NCBI RefSeq assembly: GCF_050753365.1
Contig: NZ_JBLZFY010000002.1
Coordinates: 1 to 64,000, forward strand
Direction of reading: 5' to 3'
Source: Geminocystis sp050753365
Lineage (GTDB): Bacteria; Cyanobacteriota; Cyanobacteriia; Cyanobacteriales; Cyanobacteriaceae
Length of the DNA stretch: 64,000 nt
Shown one piece after another: positions 1-8,607 of the stretch. Made by a program: the position numbers and the translations under genes. Within the stretch, counting starts at the first letter, position 1. Every line of letters begins with the position of its first letter. The notes beneath the pieces were generated by a model. It ran no database searches. It was not told where the DNA came from and saw only the letters and a program-made list of their open reading frames with translations.

Positions 1-49
1 TTCTTAATTCTTAATTCTTAATTCTTAATTCTTAATTCTTAATTCTTAA
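1..49. repeat. Heptanucleotide tandem repeat (TTCTTAA)x7
   Basis: Seven perfect copies of TTCTTAA fill bases 1-49 and abut the ATG of the first gene. The same heptamer recurs at 38800-38833 and 53884-53900. The repeat may extend left of the window. It resembles the heptanucleotide short tandemly repeated repetitive (STRR) sequences known in cyanobacteria. Confidence 0.9.
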
Positions 50-883
50 ATGACAATACAAGAAAATAAAATAAAAGTTTCTTCTTTAGATTGGTTTTAT
101 CGGGAAAGTTTACCTTCCGAAAATAGTGATAAAACTCCCGTTATTTTACTTCATGGCTTGATGTCTCAGAGTTTTTGTTGGCTCGAAGTTATGCCTATTT
201 TAGCAGAATATGGTTATCGATCGATCGCCCCAGATTGGTTAGGTTGGGGGTTGTCAGATAAGCCTGATAAAAGAGATTTTGCCTATACTCCTTCGGCTTA
301 TGTAACTGCTTTTAAAGACTTTATTGAGGAGTTAAAGTTGGAAAAAATATCCCTTGTGGTGCAAGGTTTTTTAGCTACCGTTGGCATTCAATATGCTTTA
401 AAATATCCTGATAAAATTGATAAATTAATTATCTTAAATACTCCCATTTATGCTGAAGCAAAATTACCTTGGCAAATTGCCCAATGTGGTTTTCCCTTAT
501 TAGGTGATATGGTAACACAAGACCCGTTAATTGTCGATCGAACCTTAGAAAAAGGCTCAGGTTTTGTAATTTCCGACAATAATTTAGCCTTTTATCGTAA
601 ACCGATTGTGACATCTTCTTTAGCTGGTAGAACTTTAGTAACTGTTGTCAAAAAATTGAACTTAAAACAAGTAACTACAGAGATTGAATCTGGCTTAAAA
701 CAATGGCAAAAACCCTGTTTAATTATATGGGGAAAAGATGATCCTTGGCTAGAATTTGAACCTGTGGAAGCCTTAGTTAAAAGTAATAGTAACCTCAAAT
801 TAATTACTTTCGAGGAAGCAAAGCACTATCCCCAAGAGCATTTTTCTAAAGAAATTTCTCCTCAATTAGTTAACTTCTTATAA
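50..883 (+). CDS. Alpha/beta-hydrolase fold protein, nucleophile apparently absent
   Basis: A 277-residue alpha/beta-hydrolase. Family marks are the oxyanion-hole LLHGLM near residue 33, a D-x-x-G-W-G-x-S motif (DWLGWGLSDKP), a late acid in WGKDDPW and a C-terminal His in EAKHYP. The nucleophile elbow, normally G-x-S-x-G, reads VVQGFLATVG, so the serine position appears to hold Gly. Other cyanobacterial members seem to have the same elbow (recalled, not checked), so this may be a non-hydrolytic or altered member. No Shine-Dalgarno site is visible because the ATG directly follows a heptamer repeat. No signal peptide is seen. The substrate is unknown. Confidence 0.8.
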   Translation: MTIQENKIKVSSLDWFYRESLPSENSDKTPVILLHGLMSQSFCWLEVMPILAEYGYRSIAPDWLGWGLSDKPDKRDFAYTPSAYVTAFKDFIEELKLEKISLVVQGFLATVGIQYALKYPDKIDKLIILNTPIYAEAKLPWQIAQCGFPLLGDMVTQDPLIVDRTLEKGSGFVISDNNLAFYRKPIVTSSLAGRTLVTVVKKLNLKQVTTEIESGLKQWQKPCLIIWGKDDPWLEFEPVEALVKSNSNLKLITFEEAKHYPQEHFSKEISPQLVNFL

Positions 884-913
884 CTCAAATTTTTGATATT
901 CACGAGTTAGGAA

Positions 914-1165
914 TTAGGAAAAATAACGGCGAAAACGAGAATCAATATTAGCTTTTTTTTGTTGATTACAATGACTGCAAAGGGTTTGTAAATTGCTTAT
1001 GTCATTACTTCCTCCCTTTGCTAAGGGAATAATATGATCAATATTTAAGGTAGTTTCTGCAAATTTTTTACCACAACTTTGACACTGATATTTGTCTCTA
1101 TTATAGACATATTTTCTCACTTCGATCGGAATAGGAATACGGGGAGTTTTTTTTATTTTTTCCAT
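914..1165 (-). CDS. Small HNH endonuclease-family protein
   Basis: An 83-residue protein that is almost entirely one HNH nuclease domain. It carries a CxxC pair (CQSCG, about residues 29-32), the catalytic DHIIPLAKGG segment, the N in SNLQTLC and a second CxxC (CSHC). The HNH domain binds a metal and cleaves nucleic acid; the Cys pairs would hold structural zinc. It lies 8 bp downstream of the KGK-domain gene on the same strand and may be cotranscribed with it. Stand-alone HNH proteins of this size are common in cyanobacteria and their role is not known. Confidence 0.85.
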   Translation of the reverse strand: MEKIKKTPRIPIPIEVRKYVYNRDKYQCQSCGKKFAETTLNIDHIIPLAKGGSNDISNLQTLCSHCNQQKKANIDSRFRRYFS

Positions 1166-1173
1166 AATTAATT

Positions 1174-1485
1174 TTAATTTAATGATGATTCTTCAGGGCA
1201 AAATTCTACGGTAACTTTCAATTTCAACTTGCCTTTTTGCCAACCTAAACCGCCAACTTTTAAAACTTCTACATCAACACCATCATTAATCCATTTTTTA
1301 CGATTATTATGACTATTTTCTTTCTTTAAATCATTATGAGATACATCGATTAATTTACACTTAATACCTTCGATTAAATACCCTAATTTAAACATAGATT
1401 GTCCTACATAAAAACGATGTACATCTTCATCGATAATGTGAATAGCATGGGCTTCGTTTTCTAAAGGTTGATAGTTTTCTGGCAT
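1174..1485 (-). CDS. KGK-domain protein
   Basis: A 103-residue protein ending in the signature that names the cyanobacterial KGK family: GWQKGKLKLKV followed by EFCPEE. The N-terminal half has an IIDEDVHRFYVGQSMFKLGYL segment typical of the family. The function is unknown; I see no catalytic motif, signal peptide or membrane segment. It is followed at 8 bp by an HNH gene. A shorter KGK-like gene that lacks the KGK segment lies at 2396-2605. Confidence 0.75.
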   Translation of the reverse strand: MPENYQPLENEAHAIHIIDEDVHRFYVGQSMFKLGYLIEGIKCKLIDVSHNDLKKENSHNNRKKWINDGVDVEVLKVGGLGWQKGKLKLKVTVEFCPEESSLN

Positions 1486-1923
1486 GAGTTAATAATTTGC
1501 TGATAAAGCGACTAATTTGAAAAAATTTAAGTATATTTTACTTGTATTTTATCATAGAAAAAGATATTTATGAAATCGCTTTAGCAGATTTGAGCTATTA
1601 CTTCGAGATTGCTTCGTGCCTCGCAACGCTGCGCGATTTATTGCGAAGTGAGTTAATGGATAATTCCATTAATTAAAAATTGTTTTTCAAGTTAAACTTA
1701 ACAAGTACATAAATTTTCCGTTTTGTCAAGTTTTATATTAAGATTTGTTTCGCTAACAAGATCATTTATTACACAGCGAGTTATTGATGAAAACCATAAA
1801 AAATGGCTAGATTTCTTATTGATTATTATTTTAAGTTAAATCAAATTTTGAGAATGAAAATTCACTATAAACAAAGAGGGAACTTATTGTCAATTTCTCA
1901 CGAATGATTGAGGATTGCTATAA
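1486..1923. other. Intergenic, 438 bp, no gene seen
   Basis: AT-rich spacer between the KGK and DUF29 genes. It contains one copy of the dispersed GAGATTGCTTCGTGCCTCGC repeat (1605-1626), followed by an imperfect mirror of it. I see no ORF with family resemblance and no tRNA. Confidence 0.6.
1605..1626 (-). repeat. Dispersed 26-bp repeat, copy 1
   Basis: A copy of the GAGATTGCTTCGTGCCTCGC element. Other copies lie at 14853-14877, 17333-17359, 17388-17414, 36702-36729, 59430-59456 and 61996-62021. This copy is truncated and followed by related GC-rich sequence. Confidence 0.8.
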
Positions 1924-2361
1924 TTAGTTAATATTACTATCAGGTAAAAAATCTCTTGATAAAATGTTTATTAATAAATAAGGGCAAGATTCTGGAAAAT
2001 AAGATAAACCTGTTTCTTTTTCAGCACTAATTACCGCTAAAGGGTAAATTTTTTCCTTCGTATCTTCTAAAATTGCTTTAAAACTGGGATTTTCTTTTAA
2101 GAGTTTTTCTAGTCTTAATCTTTCCTCTTTTATAGTTAATTGCCAACTACGAGAGCGTAAATTTGGTTGATATTGCCATTTTAATAAGTGCATAATTAAA
2201 ACTTCTAATCTACTTTCTAATTCCCGTTTTTCTGATTTTCCCATAGCTTCAATTTCTTCTGCAATATTCGCCCAATCTAACAAATTAATTTCTTTATTTC
2301 TTAAGAATTTTACCTGTTGTTGTGTCCATCCATAAAAATCATTTTCATATTCAATATTCAT
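1924..2361 (-). CDS. DUF29 family protein
   Basis: A 145-residue DUF29 protein. Family marks are an N-terminal YENDFYGWTQQQVKFLR, the NIAEEIEAMGKSEKREL helix, the HLLKWQYQP core and a C-terminal segment ending FPESCPYL. DUF29 genes are multicopy in cyanobacteria and often sit beside small toxin-antitoxin-like genes; no biochemical role is established. It is followed upstream on the same strand by a truncated KGK-like gene. A second DUF29 gene is at 37636-38115. Confidence 0.85.
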   Translation of the reverse strand: MNIEYENDFYGWTQQQVKFLRNKEINLLDWANIAEEIEAMGKSEKRELESRLEVLIMHLLKWQYQPNLRSRSWQLTIKEERLRLEKLLKENPSFKAILEDTKEKIYPLAVISAEKETGLSYFPESCPYLLINILSRDFLPDSNIN

Positions 2362-2395
2362 TATTTTTACCTCTGATATATTGTTGATAAAATAG

Positions 2396-2605
2396 CTAAT
2401 TAATCACTTTTTTTAGTTCTAAAACATCCGCAATGACACCATTTTTAAACCATTCTTTTGCTTCTTCATTAACCCCTATAGATTCTTGTATTTTGGTAAA
2501 AAACTCCTCAGATGTAAAAGTCTTGTGCGACATTCTTAATTTTGTTTTTTCATCTTCAAGAGTAATTACGTCTCGTTTATTTAAAATTTCTATATTTTCA
2601 GTCAT
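2396..2605 (-). CDS. Hypothetical, resembles the N-terminal half of a KGK protein
   Basis: 69 residues, ending ...WFKNGVIADVLELKKVIN. The layout (an ITLEDE start, a central helix, then KWF/NDGV-like and EVL-like segments) matches the first two thirds of KGK proteins such as the one at 1174-1485 (WINDGVDVEVLKVGG). The KGK and EFCP signature is absent. It is either a truncated relative or a small unrelated protein. It lies 34 bp upstream of the DUF29 gene, same strand. Confidence 0.45.
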   Translation of the reverse strand: MTENIEILNKRDVITLEDEKTKLRMSHKTFTSEEFFTKIQESIGVNEEAKEWFKNGVIADVLELKKVIN

Positions 2606-2791
2606 AACTAATAGACATCTCCAGAAATAAAAAATTAAATCAATTTAGATATTGAAATCATTAAATTAATATAGTTTATCGTCATTTTCAATCGGGTAAA
2701 AATAATTATTGGAGAAGTTTATTGATTTTTCATATAATTATATAATTTCTAGTAAACATTCATTAAAAACCTCTCTCAAGGAGTAGTGACA

Positions 2792-2821
2792 ATGAAATTT
2801 ATCAACCCAAAAAGTGAGTAA
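2792..2821 (+). pseudogene. Possible 9-codon fossil of an Rpn/PD-(D/E)XK nuclease start
   Basis: ATG at 2792 opens MKFINPKSE-stop, preceded by a strong AAGGAG site (2779-2784). MKFINPK is the usual start of cyanobacterial Rpn-family (PD-(D/E)XK transposase-like) proteins, normally about 250-300 residues. This looks like the 5' end left after deletion of the rest. A nine-residue match is weak evidence and could be coincidence. Confidence 0.3.
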
Positions 2822-2886
2822 ATTGCCATCATGTTAGGATGGTTTAACCCCATTGAAAATATTTATATTATAAAAAATTATCGTTT

Positions 2887-3960
2887 ATGAAAGCATTAAT
2901 TTTATCAGGTGGCAAAGGTACAAGATTACGCCCTCTCACCTATACGGGGGCAAAACAATTAGTACCCGTAGCTAATAAACCCATTCTTTGGTATGGTATT
3001 GAAGCCCTTATTAGTGCTGGAATTAGCGATATAGGTATCATTATCAGTCCAGAAACAGGTGATGAAATTCAACGTAAAACAGGCAATGGTAGTAAATTTG
3101 GAATCAATATCACCTATATTGTACAAAATAGCCCCGATGGTTTAGCCCATGCCGTCAAAATTGCTCAACCTTTTCTCGGTGATTCTCCCTTTGTCATGTA
3201 TTTGGGAGATAATTTAATTGCTGATGATTTAACTCAATATTTACAGGAGTTTAAAGAGCAAAATTTAGATGCTTTAATTCTGTTAAGAAAAGTCTCTAAT
3301 CCTTCGGCATTTGGTGTCGCTACTGTCAACGAAAAAGGCGAAGTTTTAGCATTAGTAGAAAAACCGAAAAATCCTCCCTCTAATTTAGCTTTAGTCGGTA
3401 TTTATTTTTTCTCTCCTCAAATTCATCGATCGATCTCAACCTTGAAACCATCTGCTAGGGGGGAATTAGAAATAACGGACGCTATTCAAAAGTTATTAGA
3501 AGACAAAAAATTAGTTAGTGCCAGACAACTTAAAAACTGGTGGTTAGACACAGGAAAAAAAGACGATTTATTAGAAGCTAATCGCATTATTTTAGACACT
3601 AATTTAACCGCAGAAAACTTAGGCAGAATAGAAGGAAATACTCAGTTAATCGGCAGAGTAAAAATAGGTAAAAACACAAAAATTATTAACTCCACCATTC
3701 GAGGACCTGTTATTATAGGAGAAAATTGTTATATAGAAAATTGTTTTATAGGTCCTTATTCTAGCATCGCAGACAACGTAACATTAACCGAATCTGACTT
3801 AGAACATAGCGTAGTGTTAGAATCGGCACAAATCTTAAACATTCAACAAAGAATAGTGGACAGTGTAATTGGACAAAGGGCAAAAATCAACCTTGTGTCA
3901 AAACGCCCTAAAGCCCTAAGTTTAATGATAGGAGATGATTCTCACATTGAATTGACTTAG
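2887..3960 (+). CDS. rmlA: Glucose-1-phosphate thymidylyl/nucleotidyltransferase, long form
   Basis: A 357-residue sugar-1-phosphate nucleotidyltransferase. The N-terminal Rossmann-like domain (1 to about 235) has the pyrophosphorylase signature GGKGTRLRPLT, with GAKQLVPVANKPIL after it, and a metal-binding YLGDN near residue 107. The C-terminal part (about 245-350) has hexapeptide-repeat character (IGKNTKIINSTIRGPVIIGE), as in the long RmlA/StrD class, which is about 355 residues. It would couple dTTP (or another NTP) and glucose-1-phosphate for deoxysugar, glycan or exopolysaccharide synthesis. No rml partner genes are nearby. Nucleotide specificity cannot be read from the sequence. Confidence 0.85.
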   Translation: MKALILSGGKGTRLRPLTYTGAKQLVPVANKPILWYGIEALISAGISDIGIIISPETGDEIQRKTGNGSKFGINITYIVQNSPDGLAHAVKIAQPFLGDSPFVMYLGDNLIADDLTQYLQEFKEQNLDALILLRKVSNPSAFGVATVNEKGEVLALVEKPKNPPSNLALVGIYFFSPQIHRSISTLKPSARGELEITDAIQKLLEDKKLVSARQLKNWWLDTGKKDDLLEANRIILDTNLTAENLGRIEGNTQLIGRVKIGKNTKIINSTIRGPVIIGENCYIENCFIGPYSSIADNVTLTESDLEHSVVLESAQILNIQQRIVDSVIGQRAKINLVSKRPKALSLMIGDDSHIELT

Positions 3961-4194
3961 TTCAATAGTGTACGGCGATAACTATTATATAGTGTTAATT
4001 TAATTGAGGTTTAGAATTTTAAAATTAGCAGATTTAGAACCTTTAAAAATTGTAATGACAATTTTAGTCGTAAAAAGGTAGTTCGATCGCATATTGGTAA
4101 GGCTCGATCGAACTTAAAGAATAAATTAAACTATAAAAATGTAGTCACAAATTAAGGTACTATAGAGAAATTTTTTAAAGAAATGCACCAGTTA

Positions 4195-4488
4195 TTAATC
4201 TAAAGGAATAGCATCCACATCAACAGTTTTAGAACTATAATTTTCTGTATTAATATCTTGATCTTTCTTATTTTTCAGACTACTTAACACCATTTGAGAA
4301 ACTTCCGTTAACATAATTGATAATAGGAAAAAGTCATCAATTTGTCCTGCCAAAGGGAAAAAATCAGGCGAAATATCAAAAGGACTTAATACATAAACTA
4401 AAGTACCTAAAATAATCCAATTTCTATATTTAGGATTGCGGATAGCGTTGCGATAAAAACCGTAGAGAGACTGAAGATTAATTTTCAT
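4195..4488 (-). CDS. YkvA/DUF1232 family small membrane protein
   Basis: 97 residues with the DUF1232 core: RNWIILGTLVYVLSPFDISP followed by DFFPLAGQIDDFFLL. The hydrophobic stretch about 26-45 and a second one about 50-65 suggest membrane association. The D-x-x-P-D-x-x-P pattern is the family hallmark. The function is unknown in bacteria. It is monocistronic by spacing. Confidence 0.8.
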   Translation of the reverse strand: MKINLQSLYGFYRNAIRNPKYRNWIILGTLVYVLSPFDISPDFFPLAGQIDDFFLLSIMLTEVSQMVLSSLKNKKDQDINTENYSSKTVDVDAIPLD

Positions 4489-4561
4489 GGGCGGTAGTGA
4501 GAATAATTAAATAACAAAGATATTTATTGATCTTAGCTTAATCATACCTCATCATTTACCA

Positions 4562-4619
4562 TGAAGAAATAATTAAATAGTACTGTTTTCACCGCTCAAA
4601 TAAACCTACTCAATCTTAC
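4562..4619 (-). other. Putative right end / guide-RNA region of the tnpB element
   Basis: Immediately 3' of tnpB, reading on the minus strand, is a segment with TTGAGTAGGTTTATTTGAGC and GGTGAAAACAGTAC. In IS200/IS605 elements the omega-RNA scaffold overlaps the tnpB 3' end and stops at the right end, with the guide taken from flanking DNA. Placing the boundary here is an inference from position only. Confidence 0.35.
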
Positions 4620-5855
4620 TCAAAAGTTTGAAAGACTATTTATTCGTAATGGGTCAAGCATTACAGGGTTAAACGGCAAACCCTTTATTCCTTGGTTAAA
4701 CACATCAGGAATTACTTTTTTTATGATGTTTAATGAACCATTTATATCCGCATTTATCAACTTATTTTCTGCGGTTTTATACAATCCTCTTGCTACTCTT
4801 TTTCCCTTAAATTTTACTTTTTTACCACCATATTTTGGTAAAATATCATTATCCATTGCACTAGATTGACTTGTGTAAGATTCTTCGGTTATGACTACTT
4901 TTATCCCTCTTAATTGGGCTTTATAAGTTAACATTTCTATTAACCTATTATGGGGAATGTTCACAAATTGTTGATTGTTTTTCTTCCCGATATTTATTTC
5001 TTGTTTCCACTGTTGATTATGTCCAATTATTAACAGTCCTATTTGATGTTTTATACCCCAGTCAATTACTCTTTTACTTGCCGTATGTAGATAGTTTTCT
5101 ACTCGACAATTTCTTTTATGAGTTAGTGCTTTTAATTTGTTGGAAAAGTCTTGATTATTTCTTTTTTTTAGAGATGATTGTAACAAAGAGCGTCTTTTAT
5201 TATAGTAGTTATTAATTGCCTTTAACGGTCTGCCATTAACCAAAAGAGGCTTGATACCTGTTTGATTTGTAGTTACTGCCATTAAATTATTTAATCCTAA
5301 ATCTATTCCCGCTACTCCTTCATAATTTACTTTTTCCTCCTCTTTTTCATAGACTATTTCTATTACATAACAGCTAGTTTTTGGTACTATTCTCACCTCA
5401 ATTATTTCCTTTAAATTTGTGGCAATTTTTATCTCACTCATGGACAAGTGACAAATTCCTTCTTTTAAAGATTTTTTATACACTGACTCAAAAGGATAAA
5501 TCAAGATATTTCGACCTTTTTGTTTATGCTTATATTTAGGTATTTTTGGTTTTCCTAAAAATTTCTCAGGATGTTTTTCAAACTCTTTTAATGCCCCAAT
5601 ATAACTATTCCAAGCCGAATCTAATCTCCTAATAATTTGTTTACTAACTTTTGTCGGTAGTGCTAAATAATCAGGACTTTTAGAAACAAGATGATATAGT
5701 TGATTAAAGTTTAATTTTTTGTCATATTCAAAAAAATATTGACGATAATGATAGTTAGCAAGGTTAAAGAGATTTTTAGACAAAAAAGCCTTGTGATCAA
5801 TCTCTGACCAAAAAGGGTGATTTTCAGTGATAACATGACGTTCGACTAGCTTCAT
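4620..5855 (-). CDS. tnpB: TnpB-type RNA-guided nuclease, solo, zinc-ribbon-less variant
   Basis: About 411 residues from the preferred start MKLVERHVI (ATG at 5853-5855); an upstream in-frame extension to 5921 is built of a duplicated low-complexity repeat (MLVLSVVK/MLVLSVAE) and is probably untranslated. The RuvC triad is present: D in GIDLGLNNL, E in VITEES, D in NADINGS. The usual CxxC...CxxC zinc ribbon between the last two is replaced by SAMDNDILPKYG and GKRVARGLYK, a known cysteine-free TnpB subtype. There is no tnpA beside it, so it is either a non-autonomous element or a domesticated copy. The 3' end probably overlaps a guide (omega) RNA. Confidence 0.88.
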   Translation of the reverse strand: MKLVERHVITENHPFWSEIDHKAFLSKNLFNLANYHYRQYFFEYDKKLNFNQLYHLVSKSPDYLALPTKVSKQIIRRLDSAWNSYIGALKEFEKHPEKFLGKPKIPKYKHKQKGRNILIYPFESVYKKSLKEGICHLSMSEIKIATNLKEIIEVRIVPKTSCYVIEIVYEKEEEKVNYEGVAGIDLGLNNLMAVTTNQTGIKPLLVNGRPLKAINNYYNKRRSLLQSSLKKRNNQDFSNKLKALTHKRNCRVENYLHTASKRVIDWGIKHQIGLLIIGHNQQWKQEINIGKKNNQQFVNIPHNRLIEMLTYKAQLRGIKVVITEESYTSQSSAMDNDILPKYGGKKVKFKGKRVARGLYKTAENKLINADINGSLNIIKKVIPDVFNQGIKGLPFNPVMLDPLRINSLSNF

Positions 5856-6075
5856 TTCGGCTACGCTCAATACAAGCATTTTGACTACACTTAATACAAG
5901 CATATGATGATTATACAGCAAAATTAATCATTATGACTTAATTATCTTAAGTCTTCTCATTAGTCTTTAATAGCTATAAAAATGAGTAGATTTAGCAATA
6001 ATTGAGTATATTTTTATGAACAGTAATTAGCCCCTTATAATGATGGTTTACAGAATAAGCTAGGACGCATCTTTA

Positions 6076-7545
6076 CTATAACAAAGTTTTTTCTTGTTTA
6101 TAAGCATAATTAGCTAATAAATAAAAGCAAATACTAAACCAAATTAACCAACTTATATGTATGAAAAAATAGTGATCATAATTGGGTAAATTGAAGCCCC
6201 ATGAAATTAATTGTCCATAATGATAAAAAGGAGAAAAAATTACTAAATCTTGAATTATGGGAGAAAAAGGAAGGGGTAAACCAACGGTTAATAAAGCAGG
6301 AATTAATAAAAGCATAGCAACAATATCGATGGCTTTTGGACGTAAAATATAGGCAAAAGATAACCCTAAAATTGTGAGAGGAATACAACCAAAAATTAAA
6401 ACAAATATCAAAAAAATCCACTCTAAGGGTGTTTGTTGAATATGTAATTTCCATGCACTTAAACTGAACATTGTTACTAAACTAAGCATTAGTAAACCGA
6501 GAAAAACTATCACTTTAGAGCCTAAATAAATCATTGGGGGTAAAGGTGTAAAACGCAGTAATTTCAACCACCCTTCCACTCGATCGAAAGCGACTATTTT
6601 CCCAAAACAAATCAAGCTAAAAACTAGCATAAATAATAAGGCTAGAATCGCTAAGATAATTTTATTGGGTTGATAGATACTAGGTAAAGGTAAAAGATTT
6701 TGAGGTAAAAATAAGGGAATTAAACTAAACAATAAAATACCGATAATAATTTCATAATTAGCTAAATATTGTTTAACTTCAAACCAAATTTGTTCTTGCC
6801 ACATTTTCACAAAATAATTGAAGGTTAGGGCATCTTTTTTATTAGTTAAATTAATGTTATCTATTACTTGATTATTTCCATGATAATTTTCTTGAATTTT
6901 ACCATCAGAAATGGTTATTGTTCTAGTAACAAAGTCATTTAAAACCTCCCAATCAGAGTTATTATTTGTCACCATTAAAATACTTATTCCCTGCTCTCGA
7001 CAGGCTTTTATTTGTTGCCAAAATTCATTTAAACCATCTTGATCTAAATTTCTCGTTGGTTCGTCTAAAATTAATAATTGAGGGTTTCCTGCCAGTGCGA
7101 TGGCAAAAAATAATCTTTGCTCTTCTCCACCTGATAATTTAGAGGCTAAAAAATTAGATTTTTCTTGAAGATTAACCCGATTTAAAATTTCTTGAGTAGA
7201 GGGAGAATTGGGATAATAACTTCTCAATAAATTGACTAATTCTTGGACTGTAACATTTTTAGGAAGTGCAACTTTTTGCAAAACAACTCCTAAATTTAAT
7301 TTAGATTCAGGGGATTGGGGAGAGTAATTTAATAATTTTATTTCCCCTTTATCTGGTTTAGATATACCTAAAATTAAATTAATTAATGTGGTTTTACCTG
7401 AACCATTATTACCTTTGAGAACAACAAATTCCCCCGTTTCTACGATAAAACTTATATCATTGATAATTTGTTTTGTTTCTCCTTTATAAGTAAATTTTTT
7501 ACTGATATTTGTTACTTCTATTAATTTCATGTTTTTTGATTTCAA
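6076..7545 (-). CDS. ABC exporter, ATPase and ABC-2-type permease fused in one chain
   Basis: 489 residues. Residues 1 to about 225 form an ABC ATPase: Walker A GNNGSGKT, Q-loop VVLQK, signature KLSGGEEQ, Walker B LLILDEPTRNLD, and an H-loop position apparently filled by N (MVTNNNSDW). Residues about 255-489 hold around six hydrophobic segments, like ABC-2 permeases (IILAILALLFMLVFSLICFG and later). ATPase and permease are normally separate genes; here the order is NBD then TMD. The real start may be MKLIEVTN at residue 6. It lies 14 bp downstream of a small membrane protein gene. The substrate is unknown. A missing H-loop His would weaken hydrolysis. Confidence 0.8.
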   Translation of the reverse strand: MKSKNMKLIEVTNISKKFTYKGETKQIINDISFIVETGEFVVLKGNNGSGKTTLINLILGISKPDKGEIKLLNYSPQSPESKLNLGVVLQKVALPKNVTVQELVNLLRSYYPNSPSTQEILNRVNLQEKSNFLASKLSGGEEQRLFFAIALAGNPQLLILDEPTRNLDQDGLNEFWQQIKACREQGISILMVTNNNSDWEVLNDFVTRTITISDGKIQENYHGNNQVIDNINLTNKKDALTFNYFVKMWQEQIWFEVKQYLANYEIIIGILLFSLIPLFLPQNLLPLPSIYQPNKIILAILALLFMLVFSLICFGKIVAFDRVEGWLKLLRFTPLPPMIYLGSKVIVFLGLLMLSLVTMFSLSAWKLHIQQTPLEWIFLIFVLIFGCIPLTILGLSFAYILRPKAIDIVAMLLLIPALLTVGLPLPFSPIIQDLVIFSPFYHYGQLISWGFNLPNYDHYFFIHISWLIWFSICFYLLANYAYKQEKTLL

Positions 7546-7559
7546 TTAGAATACTAAAA

Positions 7560-7922
7560 TTAACTGCTAGTGTGAAAAGTCGTGTACATAATTAACCAGA
7601 CAATAATGCCAATGGGAATACCAATTATGGGATTGATAGATAAAGCTGGAATAATTGATATTAACCATACTGAACCTAAACCTGCTAATGTGCCTCCTAA
7701 AATGGGGGTAATATCTGCATCTAGTATTCCTATCATAGAATTTCCAAAATATTTGAACGTAAAAAATGTTGCTGTTATTAAGAATAAAATCGCAAAAACT
7801 TTGCCTAAATTTTTAAATAAAAACGCTAATACCTCTAATATTCCATCTTTAAAAGAATTAAATAATAGGTTCGTTTTTTTGTCGGAATCTTGATTATTAT
7901 TAGATGGATTTTCTGTATTCAT
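7560..7922 (-). CDS. Hypothetical membrane protein
   Basis: 120 residues with a polar N-terminus (MNTENPSNNNQDSDKK) and three likely membrane segments (about 42-60, 70-92, 93-112; the last is very rich in Ile and Pro). I do not recognise a family. It is directly upstream of the fused ABC exporter gene (14 bp) and downstream of another small membrane protein, so it may be an accessory subunit of the transporter; this is context only. Confidence 0.6.
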   Translation of the reverse strand: MNTENPSNNNQDSDKKTNLLFNSFKDGILEVLAFLFKNLGKVFAILFLITATFFTFKYFGNSMIGILDADITPILGGTLAGLGSVWLISIIPALSINPIIGIPIGIIVWLIMYTTFHTSS

Positions 7923-7967
7923 AAAATTATTGTCCTGATTATTAAGAGTTCGATCGATCTGAATATT

Positions 7968-8246
7968 TTATCGTTGTAAGAAAGGGATTTTTTTTGAAAT
8001 AAATGGAATAGTTTTCTGTATAATATTATCCCATCGATTAGAATTTTGTTTACAAAAAATACTGTTTGATTTTACAGTTTTACAAGAAAGAGAAGAAGGG
8101 CAACCTATCATCGGTTTACAAGAATGCTGAATATTCCAAGTAATCATTATTAAAAACACCGTACTAATAATAAAAATACTGAGAAAAATTCCCTTAAAAA
8201 TCCCTTGATTAAAAGTTTTCAACTCTGAATTAGAAGAAAAAGACAT
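7968..8246 (-). CDS. Hypothetical single-span protein with Cys-rich tail
   Basis: 92 residues. One N-terminal membrane segment (about 18-38, IFKGIFLSIFIISTVFLIMI) is followed by a tail with five Cys (SCKPMIGC, LSCKTV, IFCKQ). A signal anchor with an outside, possibly disulfide-bonded tail is plausible. No family is recognised. It lies 45 bp upstream of the next membrane-protein gene on the same strand, suggesting a three-gene operon with the ABC exporter. Confidence 0.5.
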   Translation of the reverse strand: MSFSSNSELKTFNQGIFKGIFLSIFIISTVFLIMITWNIQHSCKPMIGCPSSLSCKTVKSNSIFCKQNSNRWDNIIQKTIPFISKKIPFLQR

Positions 8247-8607
8247 ACTTTTATATTTTATTTTGTGTTTATGTTGTCAATTATAACAATCAGGAATGAT
8301 TCAAAAGAAATTTTTTGTCTGTTGACTATGATGATTAAGTTTTAAGATAGAAAATCTCACCACTGATAAAAGATTGCTATATTGATTCATCATTACAAAT
8401 TATATAACGATTGATATAATAAATTTTCTCTTTTTGTAAAGTATCTCATTCCGAGCTAATACAGGCATATCAGCCTGTGCCACAGAATCTAAATCCCTTG
8501 ATTTTTGGTACAAGTGTGTTGTTAATTATTGCCTCTTGCTTACCTTCACAAATAATTAATCAAACTAAAATATAGAAGAATCACAATCGATGTAATTTAA
8601 CTTAATA
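8247..8607. other. Intergenic, 361 bp, one hairpin repeat
   Basis: AT-rich. It contains a palindromic TACAGGCATATCAGCCTGT hairpin (about 8460-8478), a member of the small dispersed hairpins also seen at 20558-20580 and 41965-42044. It may help terminate transcription between divergent neighbours. No ORF is supported. Confidence 0.5.

Noticed and set aside
5856..5921. N-terminal extension of TnpB
   Set aside because: It is a duplicated MLVLSVVK/MLVLSVAE repeat; the family starts at MKLVERH.
7582..7893. 103-codon plus-strand ORF
   Set aside because: It is the antisense shadow of the 120-residue membrane protein gene, which has normal membrane segments.
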